64,000 bases of DNA, from positions 248,001 to 312,000 of the forward strand of contig NZ_JACYXZ010000001.1 in the NCBI RefSeq assembly GCF_014842875.1. The letters are read 5' to 3'. Numbering within the stretch: position 1 is the first letter of the stretch; every line of letters begins with the position of its first letter. The notes under the pieces were generated by a model. It saw only the letters and a program-made list of their open reading frames with translations. It did no database searches and was not told the origin of the DNA. The stretch is from Nocardioides donggukensis. Lineage in GTDB: Bacteria; Actinomycetota; Actinomycetes; Propionibacteriales; Nocardioidaceae. The position numbers and the translations under genes are program-made. This document shows, piece after piece, positions 61,241-64,000 of the stretch.

Positions 61241-62485
61241 ATGGACGCACCGGTCGGATCGACGCCCCTCGGGGGCTTCCTCGCGCGGCACCGGCGCGAA
61301 CGCGTCGACGCCCTCACCGACGGGCTGGTCGGCCGGATCCAGGCCACCGCGCCGGACTACCTCGACCTCGACCGGGTGCCGACCGCGGACCTGCGAGCCT
61401 CCTGCCACGACAACATCGTCCGGGTCCTGGAGCTGCTGGGGCTGGAGGTGGCCCGCGACGAGGCGGCCGGGGGCGACGCGGCCGCCGGCGCCGGCCTCGT
61501 GGCGGCGCCCGGCGACCCGCTCGACGGCCTCTACGACGCCGCCCGGGAGACCGGCCGGCGTCGCGCCGAGCAGGGGATGCCGCTCGACGCCGTCCTGCGC
61601 TCGTTCCGGTTCGGCGGCCGGATCATCTGGGAGGACCTGGTCGACGAGGCGGCGGACTCCCTCGACCCGGCCGACCTGCGGGTCCTGGGCACCGGACTCT
61701 GGCAGGTGGTCGACGAGACCTCGGCACAGGTCGCGGCCGCCTACCACGCGACCGAGCGACTGCACGTGCAGGAGGACGAGCAGCGCCGCGCCGAGCTCTG
61801 GGAGGGCCTGCTCGGCGGGCGGGCCGCCGACCCCGCCTTCGCCGAGGAGGCGGGCCGGATCCTCGACCTCCCGGTGTCGGGGCGCTACCTCGTGGTCGCG
61901 GTGGCCGGTCACCTGCCCGGCGACCCCGCGATGTCGCACCGCACGGCGGCCGGCGCCGTGACCCGGTGGGTACGCCGCACGCCGGGCACCGTCGGCCTCG
62001 TGTCCCTGGGCCGCGCACGGATGGAGGCGGTCACCGCCGCCCTGGGCAGGATCGCCTCGCTGCCGATCGGGCACTCGGGCGAGGCGACGGGGCTGGCCGG
62101 CGTCGAGCCGGCGTTCCGCCAGGCCCTGCTGGCGCTGCGCTCCTGCGGGGGCCGGGCCGGCGTCGCGACGTTCGACGAGCGGCTCCCGGAGGCGCTGCTG
62201 CTCGGGTCGCCCGATGTGGCCGGCCGGCTGCTCGACATCTGGCTGGGCGGCGTCCTGGCCCTCCCCGACGCCGAGAGCCGGCCGCTCCTGGAGACCCTCG
62301 AGCACTGGGTCGCGACCGGCGGGTCGACCACCCGCACCGCGAGCCGGACCCACTGCCACCGGAACACGGTCATCAACCGGTTGCGACGGGTCGCGGAGCT
62401 CACCGGCCGCGACCTCTCCGAGGCGGCTCCGCCGTTGGAGCTGGCGCTGGCGCTGCGGGTCCTGAGGGTGGCGCCGCCCTCCTGA
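61241..62485 (+). CDS. PucR/CdaR-type transcriptional regulator
   Basis: A 414-residue regulator. The N-terminal ~180 residues are helical (RsbRD-like), the centre resembles the GGDEF-like domain of PucR proteins (~residues 210-300), and the C-terminal ~60 residues form the PucR helix-turn-helix (RTASRTHCHRNTVINRLRRV, then AELTGRDLSEA). PucR controls purine catabolism in Bacillus, but the family is broad. The next gene encodes a molybdopterin-binding dehydrogenase subunit, a plausible target. Confidence 0.9.
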   Translation: MDAPVGSTPLGGFLARHRRERVDALTDGLVGRIQATAPDYLDLDRVPTADLRASCHDNIVRVLELLGLEVARDEAAGGDAAAGAGLVAAPGDPLDGLYDAARETGRRRAEQGMPLDAVLRSFRFGGRIIWEDLVDEAADSLDPADLRVLGTGLWQVVDETSAQVAAAYHATERLHVQEDEQRRAELWEGLLGGRAADPAFAEEAGRILDLPVSGRYLVVAVAGHLPGDPAMSHRTAAGAVTRWVRRTPGTVGLVSLGRARMEAVTAALGRIASLPIGHSGEATGLAGVEPAFRQALLALRSCGGRAGVATFDERLPEALLLGSPDVAGRLLDIWLGGVLALPDAESRPLLETLEHWVATGGSTTRTASRTHCHRNTVINRLRRVAELTGRDLSEAAPPLELALALRVLRVAPPS

Positions 62486-62588
62486 GGCGTTGTGCACTCT
62501 GCCCATTCCGGCGAGGTGGATGGTGGGCACCGCGGGCATGGCGGGCGCAGGTGACGCGTGTCACGGTGAGTCGCGGGGGAGGCAGCAT

Positions 62589-62608
62589 CCCGGACCCTCC
62601 GGTCCGGG
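62589..62608. promoter_or_regulatory. perfect hairpin/dyad between PucR and the molybdoenzyme gene
   Basis: CCCGGACC-CTCC-GGTCCGGG is a perfect 8-bp stem with a 4-nt loop, 103 bp after the PucR stop and 28 bp before the next ATG. It could be a terminator without a U-tract or an operator. Confidence 0.4.
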
Positions 62609-62635
62609 CCGACGGCACCTTGAGGAGTTTCCCGC

Positions 62636-64000
62636 ATGGCCGCGATCCCCCGGCACGACCAGCAGGACCAGCCCGACCAGACCCTCGGCGGCCACGACCG
62701 GCCGGACCCGGTCGGACCGCTCCCGACCGGAGGTCCCCACTCGGTGGGCCGGCGCCGCTTCCTCGGCTACGTCCTCGGCGGCGCGACGCTGATGGCCGCC
62801 GCGGATCTGGGCATGCTCGCCGAGCCGGCCGCCGCCGCGGTCCCAACGCTGCCGCAGCCGGCCGAGCTGTACGACCTCAACGACGCGCTGACCGACTCGT
62901 GCCGGCCGACGGCGAACCTGATCACGGTGACCGTGAACGAGGACGGCACCGCCTCCTTCGCGCTGCCCCGCTCCGAGAACGGGCAGGGGGTCACCACCTC
63001 GACCGCGATGATCATCGCCGAGGAGCTCGACCTGCCGCTGTCGAAGGTGGAGGTGACGCTCGCCCCGGCCCGTCCCGAGCTGCTGCTCAACCAGCTCACC
63101 GGTGCCTCCAACACCACCATCTCGACGTACACGCCCATCCGGGTGGCGGCGGCGATCGCGAAGATGGCGCTGCTCGAGGCGGCCGCCATCCAGCTCGGCG
63201 ACACCGTCGAGCTGCTGAAGTCCAAGGACGGCGTCATCACCGCCCCCGACGGCTCGTCGGTGACCTACGGCGAGCTGGCGACCAAGGCCGCCAGCCTGGT
63301 CGACCGTGAGGTCGAGGTCGAGCTCAAGTCCACCGACGAGTTCACCGTGGTCGGCACCCCGCGCAACCGGGTGGACGCGCTCGCGGCGGTGACCGGCGCC
63401 AAGGAGTTCGCGACCGACCTCGACGTGCCCGGCGCCCTGCCCACGATGCTCTGCCGGCCGCCGACGCTCAACGGGACCCCGAAGAGGGTGCTCAACCAGC
63501 AGCAGGTCGAGGGCATGCCGGGCGTCCGCAACGTCGCCCTGGTCGACACCGGCGTCGCGGTGCGCGCGCTCACGTTCGGCCAGTGCATCGACGCGGTCCG
63601 TGCCCTCGACGTCGAGTGGAACGACGGACCCGTGGCCGGGATGGACGACGAGGACATCCTCGCCAACCTGCGGAAGGCCGAGGTGCCGCTGCCGTCCCTG
63701 GGCCTGAACCCGCTGGCGAAGACGATCGAGGCCGACTTCGCGTTCTACTTCCGCAGCAACTCACCCATGGACACCAACTCCGCGGTCGCGGACGTCCGGT
63801 CCGACCGGGCCACGGTGTGGGCCGGCCTGAAGTCCCCGATCGTCGCCCAGCAGCGGATCGCCGAGGCCCTGGGGATGGCCGAGGGGCAGGTCACCGTGAA
63901 CGTCGTCCAGGGCGGCGGATCGTTCGGCCGCCGGCTCTTCTTCGACGGCGCGCTGGAGGCCGCCAAGGTCTCCCAGGCCATGGGCGAGCCGGTCAAGCTG
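62636..64000 (+). CDS. molybdopterin-binding dehydrogenase subunit (IorB/xanthine dehydrogenase type), partial
   Basis: The first 455 codons are visible and the frame is open to the window end. A Tat signal (SVGRRRFLGYVLGG, twin Arg near residue 39) is followed by the Ald_Xan_dh_C2-type fold: NENGQGV-like SENGQGVTTSTAMI near 120, a domain resembling the aldehyde oxidase a/b hammerhead (PRNRVDALAAVTGAKEFATD), and VVQGGGSFGRRLF near 430. This is the architecture of exported isoquinoline-1-oxidoreductase beta-type subunits. The [2Fe-2S] subunit is not seen here and may lie downstream. The substrate is unknown. Confidence 0.88.
   Translation, partial: MAAIPRHDQQDQPDQTLGGHDRPDPVGPLPTGGPHSVGRRRFLGYVLGGATLMAAADLGMLAEPAAAAVPTLPQPAELYDLNDALTDSCRPTANLITVTVNEDGTASFALPRSENGQGVTTSTAMIIAEELDLPLSKVEVTLAPARPELLLNQLTGASNTTISTYTPIRVAAAIAKMALLEAAAIQLGDTVELLKSKDGVITAPDGSSVTYGELATKAASLVDREVEVELKSTDEFTVVGTPRNRVDALAAVTGAKEFATDLDVPGALPTMLCRPPTLNGTPKRVLNQQQVEGMPGVRNVALVDTGVAVRALTFGQCIDAVRALDVEWNDGPVAGMDDEDILANLRKAEVPLPSLGLNPLAKTIEADFAFYFRSNSPMDTNSAVADVRSDRATVWAGLKSPIVAQQRIAEALGMAEGQVTVNVVQGGGSFGRRLFFDGALEAAKVSQAMGEPVKL

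Overview
The window is chromosomal DNA of a GC-rich actinobacterium, most likely a Nocardioides-type member of the Nocardioidaceae. The evidence is the very high GC, many GTG starts, HspR/HAIR control of heat shock, a mycothiol-type nitroreductase family protein, a class E sortase and actinobacterial families such as DUF3817, DUF3151 and SCO6745-like proteins. There is no rRNA, recognisable tRNA, insertion sequence, prophage or CRISPR array. Gene density is high and most operons are joined by 4-bp ATGA or GTGA overlaps. Genes at both edges are cut.

Layout. 1-5980: LuxR fragment, cytochrome P450, an anchored secreted protein, a MarR regulator facing an EamA transporter, an aldo/keto reductase and a small membrane protein. 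5974-15521: the HspR regulon (dnaK-grpE-dnaJ-hspR, then DUF445 and Abi-alpha-like genes, then clpB), with a HAIR operator before dnaK and before clpB. 15552-28342: paralogous membrane proteins, an aminotransferase, sortase E, a DUF368 transporter, a SpoU methyltransferase, fba, class I lysS and a lipid kinase. 28445-32492: purA, purD and purB. 34038-43580: acylphosphatase, then a plus-strand operon resembling E. coli ynjBCD/ynjF plus ydjX/ydjZ (CDP-alcohol phosphatidyltransferase, lipoprotein, two permeases, ATPase, TVP38/TMEM64 protein). It converges on a minus-strand operon of methyltransferase, ECF sigma, zinc anti-sigma and disulfide flavoprotein. 43618-47181: an OpuC-type compatible-solute ABC transporter. 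47201-55962: purC, fadD-like, purS, purQ and purL. 55970-64000: ArfB, a lipoprotein hydrolase, an SCP2-like protein, a 2-hydroxyacid dehydrogenase, an M20 peptidase, a PucR regulator and the start of a molybdopterin-binding oxidoreductase subunit.

Three points stand out. First, the ynj/ydj-like locus with its own ECF sigma/anti-sigma pair is the best candidate for an undescribed envelope or lipid/redox system. Second, two families of short intergenic repeats occur, a 51-bp-period palindromic array and a 46-bp hairpin element; each is found at three loci and always in the same orientation. Third, at least a dozen genes have a TANNNT hexamer 6-8 nt before the start codon, which suggests widespread leaderless transcription. 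One case is a 39-bp divergent promoter region with two palindromic operators exactly 21 bp apart.
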